Shown here: positions 7,029 through 14,472 of the stretch, piece by piece
Position numbering within the stretch: position 1 is the first letter of the stretch
Layout: each line of letters begins with the position of its first letter
Origin: Deferribacterales bacterium UBA4806
Lineage (GTDB): Bacteria; Chrysiogenota; Deferribacteres; Deferribacterales; UBA228
DNA length: 17,426 nucleotides
NCBI GenBank assembly: GCA_002402635.1
Contig: DHGE01000187.1
Location: 1-17,426 of the forward strand
Reading direction: 5' to 3'
The notes under the pieces: model-generated
Database searches by the model: none
What the model was told of the DNA's origin: nothing
Seen by the model: the letters and a program-made list of their open reading frames with translations, nothing else
Made by a program: the position numbers and the translations under genes

Positions 7029-8532
7029 AAATTTTATCAAAATTAAAAATGGAGAAAATATAAAAGTAAATCAAATACCATATATGGAGTTTGATCTATT
7101 CTATGAAAATGTATTACAACTAGCATTAAATGGATACAGCATCATTCACTATTTTGCTTATAATGATAACTTTCAAACTAGGCTCATTGCAGTATTTAGA
7201 AAACAAAATTTCTTATACATTGCTACTACTGATGCGCCAGATGAATACCAAAACTTAACTGAAAAAAGCATAAAATTTCACAACTATGAACGTGAACTCG
7301 CTGAAGAATTTGCAATTAAAACAATAAACCATCCATGGCTTAAATCACTCCGATACCATTCAAACTTCTTAGGGAAAACAGATGTATTTGGCAATGATTA
7401 TTCAAATGAAATACCAGGCAATTATGAATTCTATTCAATCACAGGTGAAGAAATTCATGAAGTTGGAGTTGGTCCAGTACATGCAGGTATAATTGAACCT
7501 GGACATTTTAGGTTTAATTGTATAGGAGAAAAAATATTACATTTAGAAATACAGCTGGGATATCAACACAGAGGAATAGAAAAACAAATATTACAATTAA
7601 AGAAAAGTGCATTACCTATTTTAATTGAGTCTGTAGCTGGAGATACTTCAATTGCAAATAGTTTGTGTTTTTCAGAAGCAATAGAGAGCTTAGCAAATGT
7701 TGAAGTAAATGAAGAATATGAGAAAATTAGAGGCATTGCATTGGAATTAGAACGTATTGCCAACCATGTAGGTGATTTAGGAGCTTTAAGTGGAGACATA
7801 GCTTTTTTGACAGCTGCAGCATATTATGGTAGGATTAGGGGTGAATTTTTAAATATATTATTAGAAGTATGTGGAAATAGATTTGGTAAGGGATTTATAA
7901 GGCCTGGTGGTTCGAAATTTTTAATAAATATCAACCAGAGAAGGTTATTTTTAAATAAATTAAAAAAACTTAAAAAGGAAATAATCGAAATAGCAGATAT
8001 GCTCTTTAATAATGCTGGTGTTTTAAGTAGATTTGAGTCCACTGGCATAATTGAAACTGATATTGCAAATGACCTCGGATTAGTTGGACCTGTCGCAAGA
8101 GCAAGCAATCTCTTCTACGACGTGCGTTATGATTTGCCAACTGGTATATATAGGAATATTTCCATAAAGGTAGCTACTGAAAAAAATTGTGACGTTATGG
8201 CACGGGCACTTGTAAGATATAAAGAAATTTTACACTCATTGGATATTATAGAGACTTTATTAAATAATCTTGAAGGTACAAAGCCAAATAAAAATATAAA
8301 CTATTCTTTGTCTCCTAATTCTCTGGTAGTTTCAGTACAGGAAGCATGGCGTGGTGAACTATCACATTGCATAATAACAGATCCTGATGGAAATATTTTG
8401 AGGTATAAAATTAAAGATCCTTCCTTTAATAATTGGATAGGACTTGCCATTGCAATGAGAAATGAAGAAATATCAGATTTTCCTCTCTGCAACAAAAGTT
8501 TTAATTTATCTTATTGTGGGCACGATCTTTAA
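7021..8532 (+). CDS. hyfG: Ehr large subunit (HyfG/NuoCD fusion) lacking the NiFe-site cysteines
   Basis: The 503-residue protein joins a NuoC-like N-terminus (about 1-145) to a NuoD/hydrogenase large-subunit domain, as in HyfG/HycE. Recognisable blocks are VGVGPVHAGIIEPGHFRFN (148-166), LEIQLGYQHRGIEK (175-188) and LELERIANHVGDLGAL (241-256). NiFe enzymes have CxxC near ER-x-CGxC and DPCxxC at the C-terminus. Here the first site is ESVAGDTSIAN (203-213), with Ala206 and Thr209 in place of the cysteines, and the end is NKSFNLSYCGHDL (491-503), with no CxxC pair and no cleavable extension. A NiFe centre therefore cannot form. Nearby C216 and C499 are not at ligand positions. The pattern is that of Ehr proteins, whose substrate is unknown. 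GAGGTT precedes the ATG, which lies inside the hyfF end. Confidence 0.92.
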   Translation: MDKNFIKIKNGENIKVNQIPYMEFDLFYENVLQLALNGYSIIHYFAYNDNFQTRLIAVFRKQNFLYIATTDAPDEYQNLTEKSIKFHNYERELAEEFAIKTINHPWLKSLRYHSNFLGKTDVFGNDYSNEIPGNYEFYSITGEEIHEVGVGPVHAGIIEPGHFRFNCIGEKILHLEIQLGYQHRGIEKQILQLKKSALPILIESVAGDTSIANSLCFSEAIESLANVEVNEEYEKIRGIALELERIANHVGDLGALSGDIAFLTAAAYYGRIRGEFLNILLEVCGNRFGKGFIRPGGSKFLININQRRLFLNKLKKLKKEIIEIADMLFNNAGVLSRFESTGIIETDIANDLGLVGPVARASNLFYDVRYDLPTGIYRNISIKVATEKNCDVMARALVRYKEILHSLDIIETLLNNLEGTKPNKNINYSLSPNSLVVSVQEAWRGELSHCIITDPDGNILRYKIKDPSFNNWIGLAIAMRNEEISDFPLCNKSFNLSYCGHDL

Positions 8533-8556
8533 TAATAGAATGTAGGTGAATTAATT

Positions 8557-9315
8557 ATGTTCAGTATCATTAAAAATAGAATTAAACAAGGATATAAAAC
8601 ATCCAAATACCCTCTTAAAGAAATTATGCTTCCGGAAAAATATAGAGGTTTACCTTCCATAAATAAAGATTGTGAAAAAAATACAATTATTACTTGTGCC
8701 ATTAATTGCCCCACACAAGCAATAAATGCATCTGAACAAAGTTTGGATCTTGGACGGTGTGTTTTCTGTGGTCTATGTGAAGAAATCTCAGATGGGACCT
8801 TTATAAAATTTACAAGAAATTATAAAACTGGAGCATCAGATAGACGTCAACTCACATTATATTCAGATGATCTAAAAGATTTAGAAATTTCAACTAACAA
8901 ATATTTTAAAAAACTTTTTGGAAGATCACTTCAAATTAGGCAGGTTTCAGCAGGTGGTTGTAATGCTTGTGAAGCAGATTTAAATGTGTTGAATACTCCT
9001 TTTTTTGACATATCTAGATTTGGTATTCAATTTGTTGCATCACCAAGACATGCAGATGCAATAATGGTTACAGGTCCTATAACAAGAAATATGAAAAATG
9101 CTCTTATTAGAACATTTGAAGCAACACCTGATCCTAAAATTGTTATTGCCTCTGGAACTTGTTCTATTTCCGGAGGTATATTTAGAGGTAGCTCTGAACA
9201 GTTAAATGGTTTAGATAGTATACTCAAAGCTGATCTCTATATTCCTGGATGCCCACCTCACCCTTTAACAGTTCTCCACTCTCTTTTAAAGTATTTAGGC
9301 ATAATAAAAAGCTGA
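8557..9315 (+). CDS. hyfI: Ehr small subunit: degenerate ferredoxin domain fused to NuoB/HyfI-like domain
   Basis: The 252-residue protein has two parts. Residues 1-90 are a HyfH/NuoI-like ferredoxin domain with cysteines 39, 47, 51, 68, 71 and 74. C68-VF-C71-GL-C74 plus the CP cysteine C51 can bind one 4Fe-4S cluster. The partner cluster lacks a ligand because Ser79 stands where the second CP cysteine is expected. Residues 125-252 are the NuoB/HyfI domain, with GGCNACEAD (C135, C138), SGTCS (C202) and PGCPPHP (C232): a complete set for the proximal cluster that passes electrons to the large subunit. E. coli encodes HyfH and HyfI separately. AGGTGA lies 8 nt before the ATG. It is the last gene of the operon, 24 nt after hyfG. 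No clear terminator follows. Confidence 0.88.
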   Translation: MFSIIKNRIKQGYKTSKYPLKEIMLPEKYRGLPSINKDCEKNTIITCAINCPTQAINASEQSLDLGRCVFCGLCEEISDGTFIKFTRNYKTGASDRRQLTLYSDDLKDLEISTNKYFKKLFGRSLQIRQVSAGGCNACEADLNVLNTPFFDISRFGIQFVASPRHADAIMVTGPITRNMKNALIRTFEATPDPKIVIASGTCSISGGIFRGSSEQLNGLDSILKADLYIPGCPPHPLTVLHSLLKYLGIIKS

Positions 9316-9364
9316 TTTCTAATTTATACTTCAATTAATTCATTGTGTGTTTAGCTAATCATTG

Positions 9365-9601
9365 TTAACAAAAACTATAGGCAATAATATGGCTATTAAA
9401 TATATAAGAAACACCTTTTGGCGATTTTTCAACATTACCAATAGTAGTTAAAATACTATTTGTATCAGTCATTAAATTTCCACGACGTGCTTCGCTTATC
9501 CCCTTAAAATACCCCTGTTCTCCAGAGGTAGCTACAATATAAGTTAATGCTCATATGATATTTTTTACACTTGAAAAATTGTCAATTGTTAAAAACTTCA
9601 T
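9365..9601 (-). pseudogene. Possible gene remnant with an in-frame TGA
   Basis: The 368-bp stretch between hyfI and the DUF4139 gene holds no long open frame. On the minus strand an ATG at 9601-9599 is preceded by GGAGG (9614-9610, spacing 8). It opens MKFLTIDNFSSVKNII, meets TGA at 9553-9551, then stays open for 61 codons (ALTYIVATSGEQGYFKGISE, ARRGNLMTDTNSILTTIGNV, ending HIIAYSFC) to TAA at 9367-9365. I do not recognise the family. The good ribosome site, continuous frame on both sides and coding-like composition suggest a small gene broken by one nonsense change, or a sequencing error. It is weakly supported and could be chance. Confidence 0.35.
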
Positions 9602-9657
9602 TTAATAAACCTCCAAATACTTAATCTAATATTTAAGCGTTATCCATAGAATTAGTA

Positions 9658-9680
9658 ATTATGTATTGCTAATACATAAT
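9658..9680. repeat. Perfect 10-bp inverted repeat with 3-nt loop downstream of the DUF4139 gene
   Basis: ATTATGTATT (9658-9667) and AATACATAAT (9671-9680) are exact reverse complements around a GCT loop. It begins 3 nt after the DUF4139 stop codon (9686-9684), so in mRNA it would form a hairpin right behind that gene. The stem is almost all A-T and no U-run follows on the minus strand, so it is not a classical intrinsic terminator. It may protect the 3' end, act as a weak terminator or bind a protein. Confidence 0.45.
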
Positions 9681-9683
9681 ATT

Positions 9684-11036
9684 CTATTTTGTCGTTTTAA
9701 TCGTTTCATATGTATAGGATATAACATATTTTTTATTTGCATCTGCAATAATATTCCACTTAAGAGTTTTACCTTCAATGGTAGGCTTCACATTCGCCTC
9801 GACAAAATTAGAATTATATGGCAAAGTGCGTTCTATTTTTATTTCAATTCTCTTATTTTTATAATTATTAATATTAATCTCTTTTGTCGTTGTTGTAATT
9901 GTCCTGTCGGCAAGTATAGATGTATCTTCTCTGCTTATTTTTTCACTTATATCAACATCATAAGCTATTTCAGCAGTAAATTCTGATTCTTCATCCATAG
10001 AAACCCATTTCAATATATCCTGCCCAATCCATGTATTTTCCCTGTAAATACTTAATGTTCCATTTGCTATTGGATTTTTTGAAATATTTTTAAAACCATA
10101 CTTCAACATAGTCCTTCCACCATTCCAGAAATAAAATTCTTTTAAATTAAATTTAGTATCAAATAAAGGCACCTTCGTTATATTACCTTTACTCAATTTT
10201 ACTTTTCCTTTGTAAGGGTACTGCCATTGCTCACCTACCTGCGTTATTTCCCCAAAGGAGGCACCAACCCCACCCGGACTTTCTGCTCTCATGGCCTCTG
10301 GATATGAAGTAGCTGCATAAATTTCTTCTATATAGGGGTTGCCTAAAATTAAGGTAAGATTTGTTTCTCCTAAATCAAAATTGCTCGCAATTTCTGCATA
10401 TCCATTAAAATTACCATTATCAAGGTTAATTATATATTGAGGTCTCCATCTAAAAGCATCCCTCGTTGCATAGGCTACTATTATTGGTGTGCTTTTTACA
10501 CTACCGTTAATAATAATGTTCATAGAATCACTTTTATCACTTAACAGTTTCTCAATATTGTTAAGATTCTTTAACTCAATAGTCTTTATTAATCCTTCAT
10601 TAATCACTATATATGGGCTCTCATACTTATTTACATCTTTATATTTTTCTAAGTTTAATATTATTGGGCCATATCCAAATTCCCATCCATCTTTATTCAG
10701 TAGTGTTCCGGCAAAATATGTGCCATCTTTTAAAAAGACTGTGATGTCGTCTCCTTCTGCAATTAAATATGTTTTTTCAATATTTTTATAATTGATTACT
10801 GGAGACTGTAAACCTATAACATTTACAGTAGAGCTTATAGTATGTATCGGAATGAGTGTGTTTATATCAAATTCACTACCTACACTATAACCACTATATT
10901 CTTCATTTATTGTTGAAATACCACCCATATAAATTTGTAATTTTTTTTCAACTGTATTGGTTTGAGCAAAAGCATAATTTAATGATAAAATAACTATAAA
11001 AATAGAAAGAACCCAAAGCAATACTTTTTTAAACAT
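9684..11036 (-). CDS. Secreted DUF4139 domain protein
   Basis: The 450-residue product starts with a signal peptide (MFKKVLLWVLSIFIVILSLN to AFA, likely cleavage before Gln25), so it is exported to the periplasm or surface. The rest is mainly beta-rich. From about residue 185 on, blocks such as RWRPQYIINLDNG, ATSYPEAMRAESPG, NGGRTMLKYGF, ENTWIGQDILKWV and the final IEIKIERTLPYNS...LKWNIIADANKKYVISYTYE match the DUF4139 pattern as I know it. The function of the family is unknown. A GGGGGTG ribosome site (11047-11041) lies just before the ATG and decides this start. It stands alone between the two operons, with a hairpin at its 3' end and a 98-bp gap to the end of the dehydratase operon. Confidence 0.82.
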   Translation of the reverse strand: MFKKVLLWVLSIFIVILSLNYAFAQTNTVEKKLQIYMGGISTINEEYSGYSVGSEFDINTLIPIHTISSTVNVIGLQSPVINYKNIEKTYLIAEGDDITVFLKDGTYFAGTLLNKDGWEFGYGPIILNLEKYKDVNKYESPYIVINEGLIKTIELKNLNNIEKLLSDKSDSMNIIINGSVKSTPIIVAYATRDAFRWRPQYIINLDNGNFNGYAEIASNFDLGETNLTLILGNPYIEEIYAATSYPEAMRAESPGGVGASFGEITQVGEQWQYPYKGKVKLSKGNITKVPLFDTKFNLKEFYFWNGGRTMLKYGFKNISKNPIANGTLSIYRENTWIGQDILKWVSMDEESEFTAEIAYDVDISEKISREDTSILADRTITTTTKEININNYKNKRIEIKIERTLPYNSNFVEANVKPTIEGKTLKWNIIADANKKYVISYTYETIKTTK

Positions 11037-11077
11037 TGAACACCCCCGTTTATTAATAAATATCTTCTTTTAATATT

Positions 11078-11083
11078 ATTATA
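11078..11083 (-). promoter_or_regulatory. Candidate -10 element for the DUF4139 gene
   Basis: A perfect TATAAT on the minus strand lies 41 nt before the ATG at 11036. No good -35 element is found at 16-18 nt upstream (the sequence there is ATATAT), so this is only a partial match in very AT-rich DNA. Confidence 0.3.
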
Positions 11084-11144
11084 TCATATTTTTATAGATA
11101 ATATATTTATCATTCAAAAAAGAATAATATAATTCAGCGTTCCT

Positions 11145-11546
11145 TTAATATTTATCAATTCCTGCCTTAGCTATTATCATATCTTCCTTCGCAGAACCTC
11201 CACTTACTCCAATACCACCTATTAGCTTATTATCACTATAAATGGGGTAGCCGCCACCAAATATTACAATTCTACAATTATTAGTAGTATTTATACCAAA
11301 AAGATCTTTTCCAGGAGTAGCAACCTCTGACAACCTATCTGTTGACATTTTTAAAGCAACAGAAGTAAAAGCTTTATTGATAGATATATCAATACTAGCT
11401 AAAATTGCTTCTTCCATTCTCTCAAAAGCTATTAAATACCCACTATTGTCAACTACAGCTATACATGCTGGGACCGATATTTCATTAGCTTTATCCCTTG
11501 ATTTTTTAATTATTATCAAAGCCTCATCTAAACTTAAATTATTCAA
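11145..11546 (-). CDS. GlcG/HbpS-family protein (PduO C-terminal-like), stand-alone
   Basis: The 133-residue product is of the GlcG/HbpS family, whose domain also forms the C-terminal part of the adenosyltransferase PduO, where haem binding is reported. Motifs seen are SVPACIAVVDNSGYLIAFER (24-43), the ATPGK loop (77-80), FGGGYPI (96-102) and GGIGVSGGSAKED (110-122). The start is TTG at 11546-11544, set by GAGG (11556-11553) 6 nt upstream and by the family's usual N-terminus. Its first 8 nt (TTGAATAA) overlap the end of pduE, so translation is probably coupled to the dehydratase. The role in diol dehydratase operons is uncertain: a haem or corrinoid-related helper is plausible. No adenosyltransferase domain is attached. 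Confidence 0.85.
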   Translation of the reverse strand: MNNLSLDEALIIIKKSRDKANEISVPACIAVVDNSGYLIAFERMEEAILASIDISINKAFTSVALKMSTDRLSEVATPGKDLFGINTTNNCRIVIFGGGYPIYSDNKLIGGIGVSGGSAKEDMIIAKAGIDKY

Positions 11547-11961
11547 TATCTACCTCATTTTTAAAAATATTCTTCTTCTCATATACCTTTATAGCTTCCC
11601 TTATTAATTGTGCATTTTCATGTGCTCCATATTTCTTTTCAAGCATATCACACACTTCCAATAATTTTTCCTTATTAGCATTACTGGGTCTCAATAAATT
11701 ATATATACTTAATATTATTTCATTCGGAATGTTAACAAGTTCTGCTGCTCTTTTAAAATTTTTAGCTAGTTGCTCTCTATTATTAACTTTCGCAATTTCT
11801 GACTGTAATCTCAATGTTTCTGGTGAAATTTTAAAATCATCATAATTAATTTTACCACTCACAGCATTTTCCAATGTTAACTCAGAAACTTTTTTCCCAG
11901 TACTACTTCTTAATTTCTCTGCATGTTTGGATAAAGGATAATCCATTTGATCATTATTCAT
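11539..11961 (-). CDS. pduE: Diol/glycerol dehydratase small subunit
   Basis: The 140-residue protein matches the gamma subunit of B12-dependent diol/glycerol dehydratase. Visible blocks are DYPLSKHAEKLRSSTGKK (7-24), LTLENAVSGKI (28-38), ISPETLRLQSEIA (45-57), NFKRAAELVNIP (68-79) and ILSIYNLLRP (83-92). Salmonella PduE is somewhat longer (about 173 aa), mainly in its N-terminal tail, which is short here. The ATG at 11961 is set by GAGG 6 nt upstream and overlaps the stop of the large-medium fusion by 8 nt (ATGAATAA). Together with PduC-PduD it forms the dehydratase, which turns 1,2-diols or glycerol into aldehydes. Confidence 0.93.
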   Translation of the reverse strand: MNNDQMDYPLSKHAEKLRSSTGKKVSELTLENAVSGKINYDDFKISPETLRLQSEIAKVNNREQLAKNFKRAAELVNIPNEIILSIYNLLRPSNANKEKLLEVCDMLEKKYGAHENAQLIREAIKVYEKKNIFKNEVDIE

Positions 11962-14230
11962 TATTCACCTCTTTCTTACTAATCAATTTATATTCAATTG
12001 GTATTTTACCTTTTTCCTTTTGGATAGCTTCCATATATCTTGTTTCCTTAATATGCAATACTGCAGCAAGTGGTTGAAATTTTGGCCTTGCCATAGGATC
12101 ATTATCGACAAATATGGGATCAGCATCCATTCCTTTTGCATATTTTGCGGCATTTTTTCCTATTTGGCGATATAACTTTAAGTCGAGCAAAGGTGCTTGA
12201 GGAAACAATTCTAAGTTATTTAATGGATTTAAATCTTTCTGATGTATTATTGCAGTCCCACGAGATTGAAGACCAACACTAATGCCTGAGCCTGATAATT
12301 TAGCTGCAGCTATTCCTATATAACCCAAATCAGTTGATTCCAATATTTTAATTATTCTATAATTTAAACCCTCTTCTTCAATTCCTGCCATTATCTCTTT
12401 TAATAATATATCATGATTAATATTAGAAATCGTCTTCTTTATACTATCTGCAAATGCAACTGAAATACCAATAACAATCTCATCTGCACTTTTTCCTCTC
12501 TTTGCCCTGCCTATTTCACATAATGAATATTCAAGTATTTGTTCATCATCTTCTTCAAAAATTTTTTTAGAATCAATCGCCTGATCAATTTTTTTAATAT
12601 CATTCCATCTTATATCGCTCATCCTGTATCCTGTTCCTGGGCCTGAATAATCATTTTTATCATTTATTGCACTTATTACATTAAAATTTCTATCAAAGAC
12701 TGCAGAAGTTTGCAAATAATCACCAATACATCTTTGTTTAAGTAGATTAAATATTGCTTCACTGACTTCTAAATAATCACCTCTATACAGGATTCTCACT
12801 ATATCAAGTCCATTTATATTGCCATCAACAAGCTTCTTTGCACATTTCAAATCGTTAACTCTATTCCTTTCTATCAAATCATCACTAGTATTTGCATAAA
12901 CAGCTGCTTCAATTTCTTCATCACTAATTATTGAGAATTCAAGCTCTTCATAAATTTCCTGCAAGGCCTTTGCAGCTCTCCTTCTTATTTTTATAATATC
13001 CTCACTCTTCACAGGTTTTAATCCACCATCTATTTTAAAGTCTCTACAGATAATATTAAAATCATCAAAATCATAATAATCGAAATTTGAACCAGCAAAC
13101 ATATTATCTTTATTTGGAACAGCAGAATATCCAGAAAATATCAAGTCTGCACCAGAAAATAGCTGTGGAATTGTTCTAGCAGTTCTTCTTAGATCAGAAT
13201 GAGAAAAAGTCTGATCGCTACCAGCTGCCACTTCCAAATCTAACATAGTAGCAAGCAGATTTTCAGCTAATACTGCCTTCAAGCCCCCTGAAACAGATGC
13301 TGGAATAGCAATACAACTTATAGAGCCATTTTGAAGCCCCTGCACTCCAGCACCTCTTGCAATCATTACACATTTAATCTCATTATATAGCATTGAATTT
13401 CCATTTGTATTCGCCATAAGCGTTTCTGCCCCAGTTCCTGAAGTAAACCTCATCTTTATTCCCCTAGATGCATATGCTGAAGCCAAAAATGCCTTTGACC
13501 AAGGTGTATCATCTCCGTCAATAAAAACCTTTTCTGTACCATAAACAGATATCGTTTCAGCATATGTTGTAAATCCTAATATCCCCAATTTTAATTCTAA
13601 TGCTTCTTCAACTGCACATTGCGTAATAACACCTGGTCTACCAACTTGAGAACCAACTAAAATTGACAGTGCATTTAAGGGCGCATCTCTCAACACTGCC
13701 ACTGTAGTTTCTATTTCATCGAAGCCTCTGAGTGCTGCCTCTGCAGCATCACAAGCTAATAGTACTGGATTATCCTTAGCATTTGTAACATGAGCCTGAT
13801 TTTTAGGAGTTTTTCTAGGTCTCATTTTTTGTAAAGCCATCATCATTTCCACAACATTCAAAGAGTTTAGAACCTTTAGCAAAAAGGCTGGAGTTAAAGC
13901 AGTAGTGTAATTTAATATTTCTTCTCGCTTAATATTCGGATCTACTATCATTCTTGCCACTTCTAATGGAGTTATACTATTCATTTTTGCAGCTTGCTCT
14001 ACATTTATTGCATTATCAGCAATAAACAATTCAACAAAGTCAAATTCCTCTCTTTTCTTGCCGTCCATTTCTACTATTATACCATTTTCTATATTAATAG
14101 AGGGCTCAGGATCTAAGGGACTCTCCATTGCAACAAATCCTTCTTCAAGCCAATCAATTACAAAGCAGTCATTATTGACTGCTCTTTTTTCCAATACTTC
14201 TAATCGTTTTGTTATTAATTTCTTATTCAT
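11954..14230 (-). CDS. pduCD: B12-dependent diol/glycerol dehydratase, fused large and medium subunits
   Basis: The 758-residue protein is a PduC-like domain (about 1-555) joined to a PduD-like domain (about 568-735). In Klebsiella and Salmonella these are separate proteins of about 554 and 224 aa. With an offset of +4 against Klebsiella numbering recalled from memory, the active-site residues are all present: Q145 and H147 (NQAHVTN), E174, E209, E225 (YAETIS), Q300, D339 (GSDQTF) and S366. The PduD part shows VIGISVAF, AGIEEEGLNYRI, KLSGSGISVGLQSRGTA, HQKDLNPLNNLELFPQAPLL and RQIGKNAAKYAKG. The linker (about 545-570) is acidic and short, and the N-terminal PduD tail that targets microcompartments is absent. 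GGAG lies 7-8 nt before the ATG. Glycerol versus propanediol preference cannot be read from the sequence. Confidence 0.95.
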   Translation of the reverse strand: MNKKLITKRLEVLEKRAVNNDCFVIDWLEEGFVAMESPLDPEPSINIENGIIVEMDGKKREEFDFVELFIADNAINVEQAAKMNSITPLEVARMIVDPNIKREEILNYTTALTPAFLLKVLNSLNVVEMMMALQKMRPRKTPKNQAHVTNAKDNPVLLACDAAEAALRGFDEIETTVAVLRDAPLNALSILVGSQVGRPGVITQCAVEEALELKLGILGFTTYAETISVYGTEKVFIDGDDTPWSKAFLASAYASRGIKMRFTSGTGAETLMANTNGNSMLYNEIKCVMIARGAGVQGLQNGSISCIAIPASVSGGLKAVLAENLLATMLDLEVAAGSDQTFSHSDLRRTARTIPQLFSGADLIFSGYSAVPNKDNMFAGSNFDYYDFDDFNIICRDFKIDGGLKPVKSEDIIKIRRRAAKALQEIYEELEFSIISDEEIEAAVYANTSDDLIERNRVNDLKCAKKLVDGNINGLDIVRILYRGDYLEVSEAIFNLLKQRCIGDYLQTSAVFDRNFNVISAINDKNDYSGPGTGYRMSDIRWNDIKKIDQAIDSKKIFEEDDEQILEYSLCEIGRAKRGKSADEIVIGISVAFADSIKKTISNINHDILLKEIMAGIEEEGLNYRIIKILESTDLGYIGIAAAKLSGSGISVGLQSRGTAIIHQKDLNPLNNLELFPQAPLLDLKLYRQIGKNAAKYAKGMDADPIFVDNDPMARPKFQPLAAVLHIKETRYMEAIQKEKGKIPIEYKLISKKEVNNE

Positions 14231-14301
14231 ATATTTTCTCCGTATTGAATTTAATTTACTTTTTTCAGGCCATGATAATTTAATAAAAATAAAGGACTGT
14301 T

Positions 14302-14320
14302 ATTATGAGAATCATTCTTA
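14302..14320. promoter_or_regulatory. Fur-like operator upstream of the dehydratase genes
   Basis: TATTATGAGAATCATTCTT matches 14 of 19 positions of the classical Fur box (GATAATGATAATCATTATC). Its centre AGAAT-C-ATTCT is a perfect palindrome in the 7-1-7 layout. It lies 72-90 bp upstream of the pduCD ATG. A TTGACT (minus strand, 14337-14332) sits just upstream, so the box would overlap the -10 region of a promoter there, although the -10 itself is poor. A second copy of TATTATGAGAA occurs in reverse orientation at 14453-14443. The regulator (Fur, PerR or other) is an inference. Confidence 0.4.
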
Positions 14321-14472
14321 ACTATACTGTTAGTCAATAAATTTAGCTCTTCTCTGAAAAATACAAATTTACAATTCAAATTATTTATTGAACTACCTTT
14401 ATACATCAGTAATAATATATATTCAATAAAATGATGTTTTACTTCTCATAATAGAGACATTTACTAATACAA

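Noticed and set aside
7021..9315. Calling the operon a hydrogen-evolving hydrogenase-4 (formate hydrogenlyase)
   Set aside because: The NiFe-binding cysteines are missing in the large subunit, and no formate dehydrogenase or maturation genes are present.
9684..11546. Open frames on the plus strand opposite the DUF4139 and HbpS-like genes (9666-9986, 10489-10791, 11377-11607)
   Set aside because: They are antisense to well-recognised genes, lack family resemblance and have poor ribosome sites; they arise from codon bias in AT-rich DNA.
14231..14472. Cobalamin riboswitch upstream of the dehydratase
   Set aside because: No B12-box-like segment or conserved riboswitch core was seen on the minus strand; the stretch is mostly low-complexity A/T apart from the Fur-like box.
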